Assembly: GCA_009776625.1 (NCBI GenBank)
Contig: WRNL01000027.1
Span: 1 to 14,725 of the forward strand
DNA: 14,725 nt
DNA from: Methanomassiliicoccaceae archaeon
Lineage (GTDB): Archaea; Thermoplasmatota; Thermoplasmata; Methanomassiliicoccales; Methanomethylophilaceae
Direction of reading: 5' to 3'
The notes under the pieces were generated by a model. The model did not search any database. It was not told where the DNA came from and saw nothing but the letters and a program-made list of their open reading frames with translations. Both the position numbers and the translations under genes were made by a program. Positions 1 through 7,171 of the stretch are shown in pieces. Positions within the stretch are counted from its first letter, which is position 1. Each line of letters starts with the position of its first letter.

Positions 1-301
1 GGAGGACGATCGAGTCCCTGCCGAGCCTCGACGCCTTCGCCTTGAGCTGCTTCCTCCCCTCGTCGAACTCCTTGGACCTGAGTATCGGGTCCTTCATGAC
101 GCGGCGCATGTCGGGCGCCATGTCCAGCCACTTGCTTATCTGGAACCTGCGGTCGAGGTCGTTCTGCTTGTCCTTGCTCTCCTTCGCCCACTTGCCTTCC
201 CTGGCGGTTATCTTCTTGTCTATGGCGTCGTACGTGTACGAGCTCTCCTTCAGAGGGTTTAGCCCTATAAGGCGACAGTAGTTCTCTCTGTCACTTGTCA
301 T
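1..301 (-). CDS. Partial charged helical protein downstream of Hsp70-VWA; candidate Hsp70 partner
   Basis: This gene starts inside the window and runs off its left edge; about 100 residues are visible and no stop is reached. It lies directly downstream of the Hsp70-VWA gene, on the same strand, with a gap of about 15 bases, so the two are probably co-transcribed. Two in-frame ATGs exist, at 310 and 301. I prefer 301 because GAGG sits about 9 bases before it, whereas it directly abuts the ATG at 310. The protein opens MTSDRENYCRLIGLNPLKE and continues with a Lys/Arg/Glu-rich, helix-prone stretch containing WAKESKDKQNDLDRRF and MRRVMKDPILRSKEF. An aromatic-Leu-Gly-Leu opening followed by charged helices recalls degenerate J-domain-like modules sometimes encoded beside non-canonical Hsp70s, but no HPD motif is seen. 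The co-chaperone role is inference; the family is not recognised with certainty. Confidence 0.7.
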   Translation of the reverse strand, partial: MTSDRENYCRLIGLNPLKESSYTYDAIDKKITAREGKWAKESKDKQNDLDRRFQISKWLDMAPDMRRVMKDPILRSKEFDEGRKQLKAKASRLGRDSIVL

Positions 302-316
302 CGGTCCCATCCTCTA

Positions 317-2395
317 TCAGCGGAGCCTTCCCCTGGCCTCCCCGCTCCCTATCCTCCCGTCGCCGCCGGCGGCGCTCTCGCGCATCCCCATCGAGCCGGA
401 GCCGATGGCCGTGGCGATCGTGCCGAACGCCTCGCCGAGGCGGTCCAGCGTGGTGAACATCGCGCCCTCCTCCACCGTCGATATCTGCCTGAGGAAGCCG
501 AGGTCCGCCTCGCCTATCCCCACCGCCACGACGGCGATCTTGGAGTTCCTGCAGTTCAGGGCCTCGCTGACGGCGAAGTCCCTCTTACCCCAGATGCCGT
601 CGGTGAGGATCAGCACCATCTTGCCTCCCGGGCGGTTGGAGAGCATGGACGCGGCCGTGCCGAGGGGGCTCGCGTCGGTCCCCCTGCCGTATACGTTCAC
701 CTTAAGGCCGTCGAGGGCGGTCACTATCATGTTGGGGTCGGCGGTCATGTCCCTCATTATCCCGACCTTGTCGCCGAAGCCCACGAGCCCGAACTTCGTG
801 TTCTCGCCCGCCACGGTCAGGACGAAGTCGTTGACCGTCTTCTTGACCTCCTCCAAGGAGTTCCTCATGCTCCTCGACAGATCTATGCATAGGACTACGT
901 TCTTGGCGATCGGCGCGCCGGAGGACCTCTCCTTCGGCTTCTCGCTCATCCACGAGATGTCGTCAGGGACCGGGTCGGAGTCCACGTGCAGGGGCTCCCC
1001 GTCCTGGAAGGCGGACACCTTCACCACCCCGTTCTCGTCGTAGTTGTACTCCATGTCTATGATCGCCCCCTCCCCGGAGTTGTAGAACCCGGAGATGACG
1101 ACCTTGGCCAGGACGTAGCAGTCCAGGGGGATCCTGCTCTCTCCTTGGAGCGTGAACACCTCTATGATGTCCGTCATGTTCCCCGGCTCGATCCTGAACG
1201 GCTTCCTCACCGAAGAGGGGATCTTCGAGTTCCTCTTGATCATTATCTCGTTGACGTACCTCTCCCCCCCGGGGCTCACCGAGAGCGCGCCGAGGCTGTG
1301 GGCGGTGACGTCGGATATCTGCATCTCCCTGACCCCTGTGCTGGTGCTGCAGTAGAGCTCGGACGTGATCGCCGCCCCCTTTGCCACAGCGAGGTCCGTG
1401 TCGGAGTGGTCTATGACCGGCTTCCCGGACACCTTCTCCAAGAACTTCGTCACCTGGGGCATCCTCGTGGACCCCCCTACCAGGAGGATCTCGTCCACGT
1501 CCGCCCATGACATGCCGAGGTCGCCGAACAGCCTCATGCACACGTCCTTCGTGGCGTTCAGGAGGAACTGCGTCCTGGTGTCGAACTGCTCCCTCGTGAG
1601 GGTGTACTTCCCGGTGTAGCCCTCGTGCTTTATCTGCATGGTGACGCTGTCCGTCTTGGTCAGCACCTTCTTGTAGTTCTCGGAGGCCACTATCAGCTCG
1701 TTCTTGGCGGGCTCGTCGTCCCTCGGGTCCACGCCGAAGTCCTCGAGGAAGTGCTCGCACACGTATTTGACTATGGCCGCGTCCCAGTCCTTGCCGCCCA
1801 GGATGTGGTTTCCGTCCGTGCCGAGGACTTTGATGTTGCCCTTCTCTATCTTCACCAGGGTGACGTCGAACGTACCCCCGCCGAGGTCGTAGACCATCAC
1901 GGTCTTGTTGGACTCCCTGTTGTACCCGTACGATATCGCGGCGGCGGTCGGCTCGTTTATGATCTTCATCACCTTCACGCCGCACGCCTCCCCCGCTCTG
2001 ATCGTGGCGGTCCTCTGGAAGTCGTTGAAGTACGCGGGGACGGTGATGACCACCGAGTCTATCTTCTCCCCCGTCCTCTCCTCCGCGTCGGTTATCAGCT
2101 TCTTCAGGAGCATCGCGGAGAGGTCCTCCGCCATGTACACCTTCCCGTGCGCCTCGACGGTGAAGCTGTTGTCCCCCATGCCCCGTTTGAACGACGCGGC
2201 TATGGTCCCGGCGCCCCCGGCCTGCATGTCCTTGGCGTCCTCGCCTATCAGGACCTCGCCGTTGTCCAGGAAACAGATGACCGACGGGGTCAGCTCCTTC
2301 TCGAACTTGTTGTTGACGATCTCCGGCCTGGAGTTCTTTTTATCATATCTTGCCACTGTAGAGTACGTTGTCCCAAGGTCTATACCTACCTTCAT
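317..2395 (-). CDS. Hsp70 (DnaK-like) ATPase with C-terminal VWA domain
   Basis: 692 residues. Residues 1-370 form a complete Hsp70 nucleotide-binding domain: phosphate-1 loop GIDLGTTYS (4-12), switch proline in VITVPAYF (P120), phosphate-2 loop YDLGGGTFDVT (169-179) and adenosine motif LVGGSTRMP (306-313). DVTAHSLG (362-369) stands where DnaK has its linker and DVTPLSLG. A beta-type substrate domain follows to about residue 480. The usual helical lid is missing. In its place is a VWA domain (about 498-665) with an intact MIDAS: DLSRS (505-509), GTD (T573) and LTDG (D599). A Gly/Ser/Arg-rich tail ends the protein. By family knowledge the N-terminal half should bind and hydrolyse ATP and hold extended peptides in the cytosol, and a VWA domain binds protein ligands through a divalent metal. 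Such a protein may assemble or remodel a complex rather than act as a general chaperone (inference). The start follows a TATA-like box by about 35 bases. It is first gene of an operon with the gene ending at position 1. Confidence 0.93.
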   Translation of the reverse strand: MKVGIDLGTTYSTVARYDKKNSRPEIVNNKFEKELTPSVICFLDNGEVLIGEDAKDMQAGGAGTIAASFKRGMGDNSFTVEAHGKVYMAEDLSAMLLKKLITDAEERTGEKIDSVVITVPAYFNDFQRTATIRAGEACGVKVMKIINEPTAAAISYGYNRESNKTVMVYDLGGGTFDVTLVKIEKGNIKVLGTDGNHILGGKDWDAAIVKYVCEHFLEDFGVDPRDDEPAKNELIVASENYKKVLTKTDSVTMQIKHEGYTGKYTLTREQFDTRTQFLLNATKDVCMRLFGDLGMSWADVDEILLVGGSTRMPQVTKFLEKVSGKPVIDHSDTDLAVAKGAAITSELYCSTSTGVREMQISDVTAHSLGALSVSPGGERYVNEIMIKRNSKIPSSVRKPFRIEPGNMTDIIEVFTLQGESRIPLDCYVLAKVVISGFYNSGEGAIIDMEYNYDENGVVKVSAFQDGEPLHVDSDPVPDDISWMSEKPKERSSGAPIAKNVVLCIDLSRSMRNSLEEVKKTVNDFVLTVAGENTKFGLVGFGDKVGIMRDMTADPNMIVTALDGLKVNVYGRGTDASPLGTAASMLSNRPGGKMVLILTDGIWGKRDFAVSEALNCRNSKIAVVAVGIGEADLGFLRQISTVEEGAMFTTLDRLGEAFGTIATAIGSGSMGMRESAAGGDGRIGSGEARGRLR

Positions 2396-2426
2396 ATCCC
2401 ATCGGTAGAAGATATGTATAACTGGG

Positions 2427-2435
2427 TATAAAATA
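2427..2435 (-). promoter_or_regulatory. TATA box for the Hsp70-VWA operon
   Basis: On the minus strand this reads TATTTTATA, an AT-rich patch in otherwise GC-rich DNA. Its centre is about 36 bases before the ATG at 2395, which gives a short leader of about 10 bases. Upstream lies the divergent glycosylase gene. Confidence 0.6.
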
Positions 2436-2488
2436 GGTTTGACAGGGCGCTACGAATTTCGAAGGGCCCGCCCGGCGTCAAAGGCAGG

Positions 2489-2500
2489 TTTTTTATACCC
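2489..2500 (+). promoter_or_regulatory. TATA-like box upstream of the Fpg/Nei-family gene
   Basis: TTTTTTATACCC fits an archaeal TATA element on the plus strand and would start transcription near 2520. A second, weaker candidate with a purine-rich BRE-like lead, GAAACCCTTAATAGG, lies at 2613-2627 and would place the start near 2648. Which one is used bears on the true start codon of the gene. Confidence 0.5.
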
Positions 2501-2609
2501 TTGTTCCCCGGTACGAAAATCGTAGGGGCACATGCAGGGCCGGACGGCGGGCTCCACGGCTGCCCGAAGGCCGTCTGCGCGAAGGGGGAAGGGCCCATGC
2601 CCCCAGGGG

Positions 2610-3479
2610 ATGGAAACCCTTAATAGGCGCTCTGCCGATGCGAAGGAGGGGACGGAGACAACGGCCGAGCTGCCTGAGATCGTTAAGCTTGCGGGACAGA
2701 TGAGGGAAACCCTGACGGGGAAGACCGTCAAGGGCATAGACATACGCCAAGAGAAGTGCTCCAACGTGCCGGCGGGCGAGTTCCGCCGCCGGACGGCCGG
2801 CGCCACGGTCGAGGGCGTGTCCCACAAGGGCAAATGGATAATCACAGCCCTCGATAGCGGAGAGCACATCCTCATGTCGCTGGGAATGGGGGCGGACGTG
2901 CTCTTCGCCGAGGTCGGGGCGGGCATGCCGGAGGGGTGTCAGGTGAAGGTTCTTTTCACCGACGGCACCGGGTACACCGCCCGGTTCTGGTGGTTCGGCA
3001 GGTTCCTGCTCGTCCCTGAGGGCGGGCTCGCCTCGGAGCCGAGCACGAAGGACATCGCGATCGACCCCTTCGACGAGGGGTTCACCCTCGGGCACCTCGC
3101 GTCCATCCTCGATGGGAAAAGGACGCAGGTCAAGGCGTTCCTCATGGATCAGAAGAACGTCGGCGGCATCGGGAACATGTACATGCACGACATCCTCTTC
3201 AAAGCGCGGCTGCACCCGACGAGGAAGGCGTCGGGGCTGAGCGGGGAGGATGTCGCGCTGTTATACGAAAGCATCGAAGGGGTCCTCGGCGCGTCCCGCG
3301 ATCTGGGCTCCTCGTCTTACGAGAGCGATTTCTTCGGGCGGAAGGGCGGGTTCACCCTCGACCACTTCGCGGTGGGCTACAAGGAGGGCAGGCCCTGCCC
3401 CGCATGCGGCGAAAGGATCGTCTCCATAAAGGCCGGGGGCACGTCCACGTTCATTTGTCCCCATTGCCAGAGGCTGTGA
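2610..3479 (+). CDS. Fpg/Nei-family DNA glycosylase homologue, catalytic Pro replaced
   Basis: From the ATG at 2610 the product has 289 residues. Family landmarks are clear: ELPE near the N-terminus (20-23), lysine hairpin HKGK (72-75), helix-two-turn-helix with DQKNVGGIGNMYMHDILF (from 180), and a C-terminal zinc finger with Cys 263, 266, 283 and 286. Fpg and Nei proteins excise oxidised bases and nick the strand, using the proline left after Met removal as nucleophile, in the start M-P-E-L-P-E. Here the aligned residues are T-A-E-L-P-E, so alanine replaces that proline, and no ATG, GTG or TTG stands at the family start; the codon there is ACG at 2661, which would give 272 residues. The reading frame is also open from an ATG at 2532 (315 residues), but the extra 43 residues are Arg/Gly-rich and look non-homologous. 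As I recall, a related subfamily starting M-I-E-L-P-E also lacks the proline. Fold is sure; glycosylase activity is doubtful. Confidence 0.87.
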   Translation: METLNRRSADAKEGTETTAELPEIVKLAGQMRETLTGKTVKGIDIRQEKCSNVPAGEFRRRTAGATVEGVSHKGKWIITALDSGEHILMSLGMGADVLFAEVGAGMPEGCQVKVLFTDGTGYTARFWWFGRFLLVPEGGLASEPSTKDIAIDPFDEGFTLGHLASILDGKRTQVKAFLMDQKNVGGIGNMYMHDILFKARLHPTRKASGLSGEDVALLYESIEGVLGASRDLGSSSYESDFFGRKGGFTLDHFAVGYKEGRPCPACGERIVSIKAGGTSTFICPHCQRL

Positions 3480-3550
3480 CGGAGCCGTCTGTGTCATAGG
3501 CGTGCGTCTCTATTCCAAGAGGGGACTTCAGGTCATAACGGGAAGCGAAA

Positions 3551-3655
3551 CACAGCCAAAACCAGAAACAAAACACAGCCAAAACCAGAAACAAAACACA
3601 GCCAAAACCAGAAACAAAACACAGCCAAAACCAGAAACAAAACACAGCCAAAATA
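3551..3655 (+). repeat. 23-bp tandem repeat array before DUF4143 ATPase gene
   Basis: Four full units begin at 3551, 3574, 3597 and 3620, and a fifth partial unit begins at 3643. Each unit is made of two similar halves, CACAGCCAAAA (11 bases) and CCAGAAACAAAA (12 bases), both of the form CAG then an A-rich end. The full copies are identical. The array ends just before the AT-rich promoter of the ATPase gene. It has no spacers, so it is not a CRISPR array. It may be a protein-binding iteron or operator, or a slippage-prone element (inference). Confidence 0.95.
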
Positions 3656-3658
3656 GGA

Positions 3659-3671
3659 ATTATATATAAAT
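3659..3671 (+). promoter_or_regulatory. TATA box of DUF4143 ATPase 1
   Basis: ATTATATATAAAT is a strong archaeal-type TATA box. It lies right after the tandem array and about 45-50 bases before the GTG start at 3713. The leader is AT-rich and has no clear Shine-Dalgarno sequence. Confidence 0.6.
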
Positions 3672-3712
3672 TTTTCAGATAAATTAATATACAATTTAAT
3701 TTATGTTGTAAT

Positions 3713-4972
3713 GTGAAAAATGAATATCTGAAGAGGATAGTGGATAAAAAATTCGACATCCTTCTTGGCTCTTCCGGCGCAGTGCTGATAAAAGGCTCCA
3801 AATGGTGCGGCAAGACGCGGACGGCCCAAGAGCGGGCTGCAAGCGCGATCTATATGCAGGACACTAAGGAAAAGAAGAATTATTCCGAGATCCTCAAAAT
3901 CGACCCTTCCATACTTCTCGAGGGGAAAACGCCGCGCTTGATCGACGAGTGGCAGACGGCGACCATTCTGTGGGACAGCGTCCGTTTCACCGTCGACCAA
4001 CGCGGAGAGCCGGGGCAGTTCATACTCACGGGCTCGGCCGTGCCCAGCACCGAGGAGGTCATGCATACCGGGACAGGGCGCATAGCGCGGCTGCTCATGC
4101 GGCCGATGACGCTGTTCGAATCCCACGAATCAGACGGCAGCGTCTCGCTGAGGTCCCTTTTCAATGGCGAAGACATCAGAGGGGCGTCCCCCCTCACGTT
4201 AGAAGGGACAGCGTTCGCGCTGGCTCGGGGCGGGTGGCCGGCGGCGGTAGGGGAAAAGGGGCGGCTCGCCTTGCAACATGCGGAGAACTATGTGGAGGGG
4301 GTCATAGAGAGCGACGTCTCGCGCGTCGATGATGTGGAGAAGGACCCCTCGAATGTGCGCTTGCTGATGCAGTCGCTCGCCAGGAACGTGTCGACGGCGG
4401 CGAAACTGACGACCATCCGGGACGACATCACCGCCGAAAAGCCGATCACGGATAGGACGATCGCATCATACATGAACGCGTTGGAACGCATATTCGTCAT
4501 CGAGGACCTTCCCGCCTGGAGCCCCAACATGCGCTCAGGGACCGCTTTGAGGACACATAAAAAGCGTCATTTCGTCGACCCGTCCATCGCAACGGCGGTC
4601 CTGCGCGTCTCGCCCGAGGGCCTGATGAAGGATTTCAACGCGTTCGGCCTGCTTTTCGAGTCGCTCTGCATCCGCGACCTCAGGGTCTATGCGCAGGCGA
4701 ACGACGGCGAGGTGTACCATTACCGCGACAAGAACGGGCTGGAGGTCGATGCGGTGATATCCCTGCACGACGGGCGTTGGGGTGCTGTCGAGGTGAAGAT
4801 GGGGGCGGGAGCCGTGGATGAGGCGGCAGGCAACCTCATGAAGCTGAGGGACAAGGTGAACCTCGATAAAATGGGGGAGCCGTCGTTCCTGGCGGTAGTC
4901 ACCGCCTCCACCTACGCGTACCGCCGCGAGGACGGCATCTACGTCGTGCCCATCGGGTGCCTGAAGGATTGA
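3713..4972 (+). CDS. ATP-binding protein with DUF4143 domain (AAA_14 type), copy 1
   Basis: 419 residues with a GTG start; the overlapping ATG at 3711 reads into a stop at once. An N-terminal ATPase domain carries Walker A GSKWCGKT (28-35), Walker B RLIDEW (75-80) and sensor-type FILTGSA (103-109), followed by the family GGWP motif (173-176). The C-terminal DUF4143 region shows a PD-(D/E)xK-like nuclease core: E316, EVD (344-346) and EVK (360-362). Function within this large family is unknown; members are accessory genes common in gut bacteria and archaea. The GSKWCGKT subtype is one I associate with gut Actinobacteria and Firmicutes, so transfer from bacteria is possible (recollection). The gene converges on the HAD gene with 15 bases between stops. 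The C-terminus of a diverged relative survives as a remnant at 8281-8403. A 23-bp tandem array stands just before its promoter. Confidence 0.9.
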   Translation: MKNEYLKRIVDKKFDILLGSSGAVLIKGSKWCGKTRTAQERAASAIYMQDTKEKKNYSEILKIDPSILLEGKTPRLIDEWQTATILWDSVRFTVDQRGEPGQFILTGSAVPSTEEVMHTGTGRIARLLMRPMTLFESHESDGSVSLRSLFNGEDIRGASPLTLEGTAFALARGGWPAAVGEKGRLALQHAENYVEGVIESDVSRVDDVEKDPSNVRLLMQSLARNVSTAAKLTTIRDDITAEKPITDRTIASYMNALERIFVIEDLPAWSPNMRSGTALRTHKKRHFVDPSIATAVLRVSPEGLMKDFNAFGLLFESLCIRDLRVYAQANDGEVYHYRDKNGLEVDAVISLHDGRWGAVEVKMGAGAVDEAAGNLMKLRDKVNLDKMGEPSFLAVVTASTYAYRREDGIYVVPIGCLKD

Positions 4973-4987
4973 GCGCGGGACCGGCGG

Positions 4988-5608
4988 TCAGAGCTCGTCC
5001 AGGCTGCTGATGCGCGCGTCGCACCCCCCGCAGGGGAAGCCGCCGCCGGGCCTGTCTATCAGCACGGAGAACACGCCGGCACCTTTGCCCGCCAGCACGT
5101 CGTTCATGCTGTCCCCCACCATCAGGGAGTCGCCGGGGGGAGCGCCCATCTCCGACAGGCAGAGCAGGACCGGCTCCGGGTCGGGCTTCGGCGACTCCAC
5201 GCTGTCCCGACCGACCACCGACGTGAACATGCCCTCTATCCCGAGCGCGGAGAGCGCCCCCATGACCTGCGACATGTACGCGTTGGACACGACCCCCAGC
5301 ACGCGCCCTTTGCGGGACAGGCGGGCGAGGCACCTCTCCGCGTCGGGGAACAGCATCAGGCCGGCGGGGCCGACCCCGTCGTAGGCGTCCATGACGGCGG
5401 ACACGAAGTCGCTGCACGCTTCGGGGGAGTCTGGGCGGTGCCGGGAGAATATCTCGCTCAAAGGGGTGCGGATGTAATCATCGTACCGCCCGGGGTCGTA
5501 GGGTATGCCGAAATCCACGAACGTGGACATGAACGCCGCCTCGTACCCCGTCCTCGAGTCGACCAGGGTGTTGTCCAGGTCGAATATGTAGAAGTCGTAT
5601 TCCCTCAT
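4988..5608 (-). CDS. HAD-family phosphatase, phosphoglycolate phosphatase-like
   Basis: 206 residues with all four HAD motifs: nucleophile DLDNT (D10, acid/base D12), motif II VVSNA (S108), motif III SPKPDP (K141) and motif IV VGDSMND (D166, D170). The segment between motifs I and II (about 15-90) is a small alpha-helical cap of subfamily I. These enzymes take phosphate from small metabolites such as phosphoglycolate, pyrophosphate or sugar phosphates in the cytosol through an aspartyl-phosphate intermediate; the substrate cannot be told from sequence. The C-terminal tail carries CGGC (193-196), which could be redox-active or just variable. It is a single gene, converging on the DUF4143 ATPase 1 gene and 75 bases downstream of the second DUF4143 gene on the same strand. 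A weak TATA-like stretch at 5631-5640 lies about 28 bases before the ATG. Confidence 0.88.
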   Translation of the reverse strand: MREYDFYIFDLDNTLVDSRTGYEAAFMSTFVDFGIPYDPGRYDDYIRTPLSEIFSRHRPDSPEACSDFVSAVMDAYDGVGPAGLMLFPDAERCLARLSRKGRVLGVVSNAYMSQVMGALSALGIEGMFTSVVGRDSVESPKPDPEPVLLCLSEMGAPPGDSLMVGDSMNDVLAGKGAGVFSVLIDRPGGGFPCGGCDARISSLDEL

Positions 5609-5683
5609 CCGCCGCCAGGATGCCGTCCGGGTAGATATGGTTTGCCCGGGGCCTCGCCGTGCTTTCGGCGCAGGGTCACATAA

Positions 5684-6916
5684 TCAGAGGTCGCTCTTGA
5701 GCAAGAAGTCGTTCAGGTGTATCCCCCTGACGCCGTTCCTGTCCTCGTTCCAGTACGTGTCCATAGTCACGACGTATTTGGGATAATGATCCTTTATGGC
5801 CTCGAGGGGTGAGAACTCCCTCTCCATCGTTTCAATGCCGCCGTACTCCGTGCACACCTGGACGTAGACCCTGCCGCCGCCGTTCATCTTCTCCGCTACG
5901 AAGTCGATCTCCTTGGCGCCCACCCTGCCGACGTATACTTTGTAGCCGCGCCTGACGAGGTCGTTGTGGACGATGTTCTCCAGAACCCCTGGCAGGTTAG
6001 TCGCCATCATGTCCCTGACGGCGTATTGAAGCGAGTGGTCCGCGAGGTAGTACTTGTCGTTGCTTTCCAGGAGCCTTTTCCCCTTTATGTCGTACCTGCT
6101 TGCACGCTTTATGACGCAGGCGTCCTCCATGTAGCCCACATAGCCGCTTATCGTGTCGAAGTCGCCGCCCCCGCCGTTGCTCTTCAGGTAGTCCGCGATC
6201 TTCTTGATGGAGACCGGACGTCCCACGTTGTCGTAGATGAACGCGACGACCCTCTCCAGCAGGGGAAGGTTCTTCACCTTGTTCTTAGAGGCCACGTCCT
6301 TCAGGACGATCGAGGAGTGTATGTCTGCGACCGTCCGCCTAGCCTGTTCTTCCGTGAACCGGGTCACGGACAACAGGGGGAAGCCGCCCGTCCGTATGTA
6401 CCTCTCCAAAAGGCCGTACCGTCCGCCCCCGCCGTCATCGGCCAGCCCGGACTCCTCCCTGAAACGTATGAACTCCTCGAAAGAGAGCGTGCCTACCTGG
6501 AACGCCACGTACCTCCCCGCGAGCAGGGTGGCCAGCTCCCCCGACAGCATCTTCGAGTTCGACCCGGTGACGTAGATGTCGGTGTTCCTCAGCCTCAGCG
6601 AGTTGACCGCCCTCTCCCACCCCTCCACTGCCTGCACCTCGTCCAGGAATATGTAGTACATCCCCTCGTCGACCATCCTCTCGAGGACGTACCCGTTCAG
6701 CTCCTCGTAGGAGGCGATGCCCTTGAACTCCAGGTCCTCGAAGTTCATGAAGATTATGTGCCCCTCGTCCGTCGACTTCGCCACCTCCTCACGGATCAGC
6801 CCCAGTATGCCGGATTTTCCGCATCTCCTGACGCCGGTTATCACCTTCACAGGCTCTTTCCCGATGAACCCCTTTATCTCGTCAGTGTAGACCTTTCTTT
6901 CTATTAGCTTATCCAT
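5684..6916 (-). CDS. ATP-binding protein with DUF4143 domain (AAA_14 type), copy 2
   Basis: 410 residues. The ATPase part has Walker A GVRRCGKS (28-35), Walker B YYIFLDEVQ (87-95) and sensor TGSNSKML (117-124), then GGFP (177-180) and a winged-helix-like middle (about 215-275). The C-terminal DUF4143 part reads E313 in LENIVHNDL, KEIDFV (335-340) and YVQVC (351-355), so the PD-(D/E)xK-like site has Gln where a Lys usually stands, a form common in this branch. Cellular role unknown; such genes often occur in many diverged copies per archaeal genome. It is only distantly similar to copy 1: the shared pattern is the motif order, not the sequence. The start ATG follows a weak GAGGCGG stretch. A divergent AT-rich spacer of about 250 bases separates it from the Fic gene. 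Confidence 0.91.
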   Translation of the reverse strand: MDKLIERKVYTDEIKGFIGKEPVKVITGVRRCGKSGILGLIREEVAKSTDEGHIIFMNFEDLEFKGIASYEELNGYVLERMVDEGMYYIFLDEVQAVEGWERAVNSLRLRNTDIYVTGSNSKMLSGELATLLAGRYVAFQVGTLSFEEFIRFREESGLADDGGGGRYGLLERYIRTGGFPLLSVTRFTEEQARRTVADIHSSIVLKDVASKNKVKNLPLLERVVAFIYDNVGRPVSIKKIADYLKSNGGGGDFDTISGYVGYMEDACVIKRASRYDIKGKRLLESNDKYYLADHSLQYAVRDMMATNLPGVLENIVHNDLVRRGYKVYVGRVGAKEIDFVAEKMNGGGRVYVQVCTEYGGIETMEREFSPLEAIKDHYPKYVVTMDTYWNEDRNGVRGIHLNDFLLKSDL

Positions 6917-6937
6917 TTCCGCCTCTGTTTCCTAAAG

Positions 6938-6946
6938 GATATAACC
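6938..6946 (-). promoter_or_regulatory. TATA-like box of DUF4143 ATPase 2
   Basis: The minus strand reads GTTATATCC, centred about 26 bases before the ATG at 6916. A second AT-rich patch, TGATATATG, lies at 6951-6959. The spacer from 6917 to 7073 is otherwise AT-rich and holds a perfect 11-base palindrome GGCATCATGCC at 6978-6988, a possible operator. Confidence 0.45.
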
Positions 6947-7073
6947 TAAGACATATATCAATTTTATCAATTTATACGGCATCATGCCTGAATAAAATGT
7001 AAATTATACCTAATAATTAAGAACCATTCCTAAATTATTGCATTTATATCAACAAGGCAGGGGCCCAAGCACC

Positions 7074-7121
7074 ATATCGCCAATTATATCGCCAATTATA
7101 TCGCCAATTATATCGCCAATT
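7074..7121 (+). repeat. 12-bp tandem repeat array abutting the Fic promoter
   Basis: Four perfect copies of ATATCGCCAATT stand head to tail, with no spacer, from 7074 to 7121. The last copy runs straight into the TATA box of the Fic gene. A protein bound here would sit where TFB contacts DNA, so a repressor or autoregulatory site is plausible (inference). The Fic protein itself carries a C-terminal winged helix. Confidence 0.95.
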
Positions 7122-7129
7122 TTTTATAG
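7120..7129 (+). promoter_or_regulatory. TATA box of the Fic gene
   Basis: TTTTTTATAG directly follows the fourth 12-bp repeat. It is about 45 bases before the ATG at 7172. Between them GTGAT at 7162-7166 can pair with the 16S rRNA tail and sits 5 bases before that ATG. Confidence 0.55.
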
Positions 7130-7171
7130 TGGTAGATGGTAAGAATAAACCGTTAACAAAAGTGATTGCCA

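Noticed and set aside
42..281. Plus-strand open frame at the left edge
   Set aside because: It is antisense to the charged protein after the Hsp70 gene, which has a ribosome-binding site, sensible composition and operon position.
1625..2431. Long plus-strand frame of 268 codons
   Set aside because: It mirrors the Hsp70 ATPase domain on the other strand; high GC leaves shadow frames open. It has no recognisable motif.
3551..3655. CRISPR array
   Set aside because: Repeats are directly adjacent with no unique spacers, and there are no cas genes. The same holds for the arrays at 7074 and 8408.
3451..3813. Minus-strand frame rich in Phe, Trp and Leu across the 23-bp array
   Set aside because: The hydrophobic repeats are a by-product of reading the tandem array; the frame overlaps the starts and ends of real genes.
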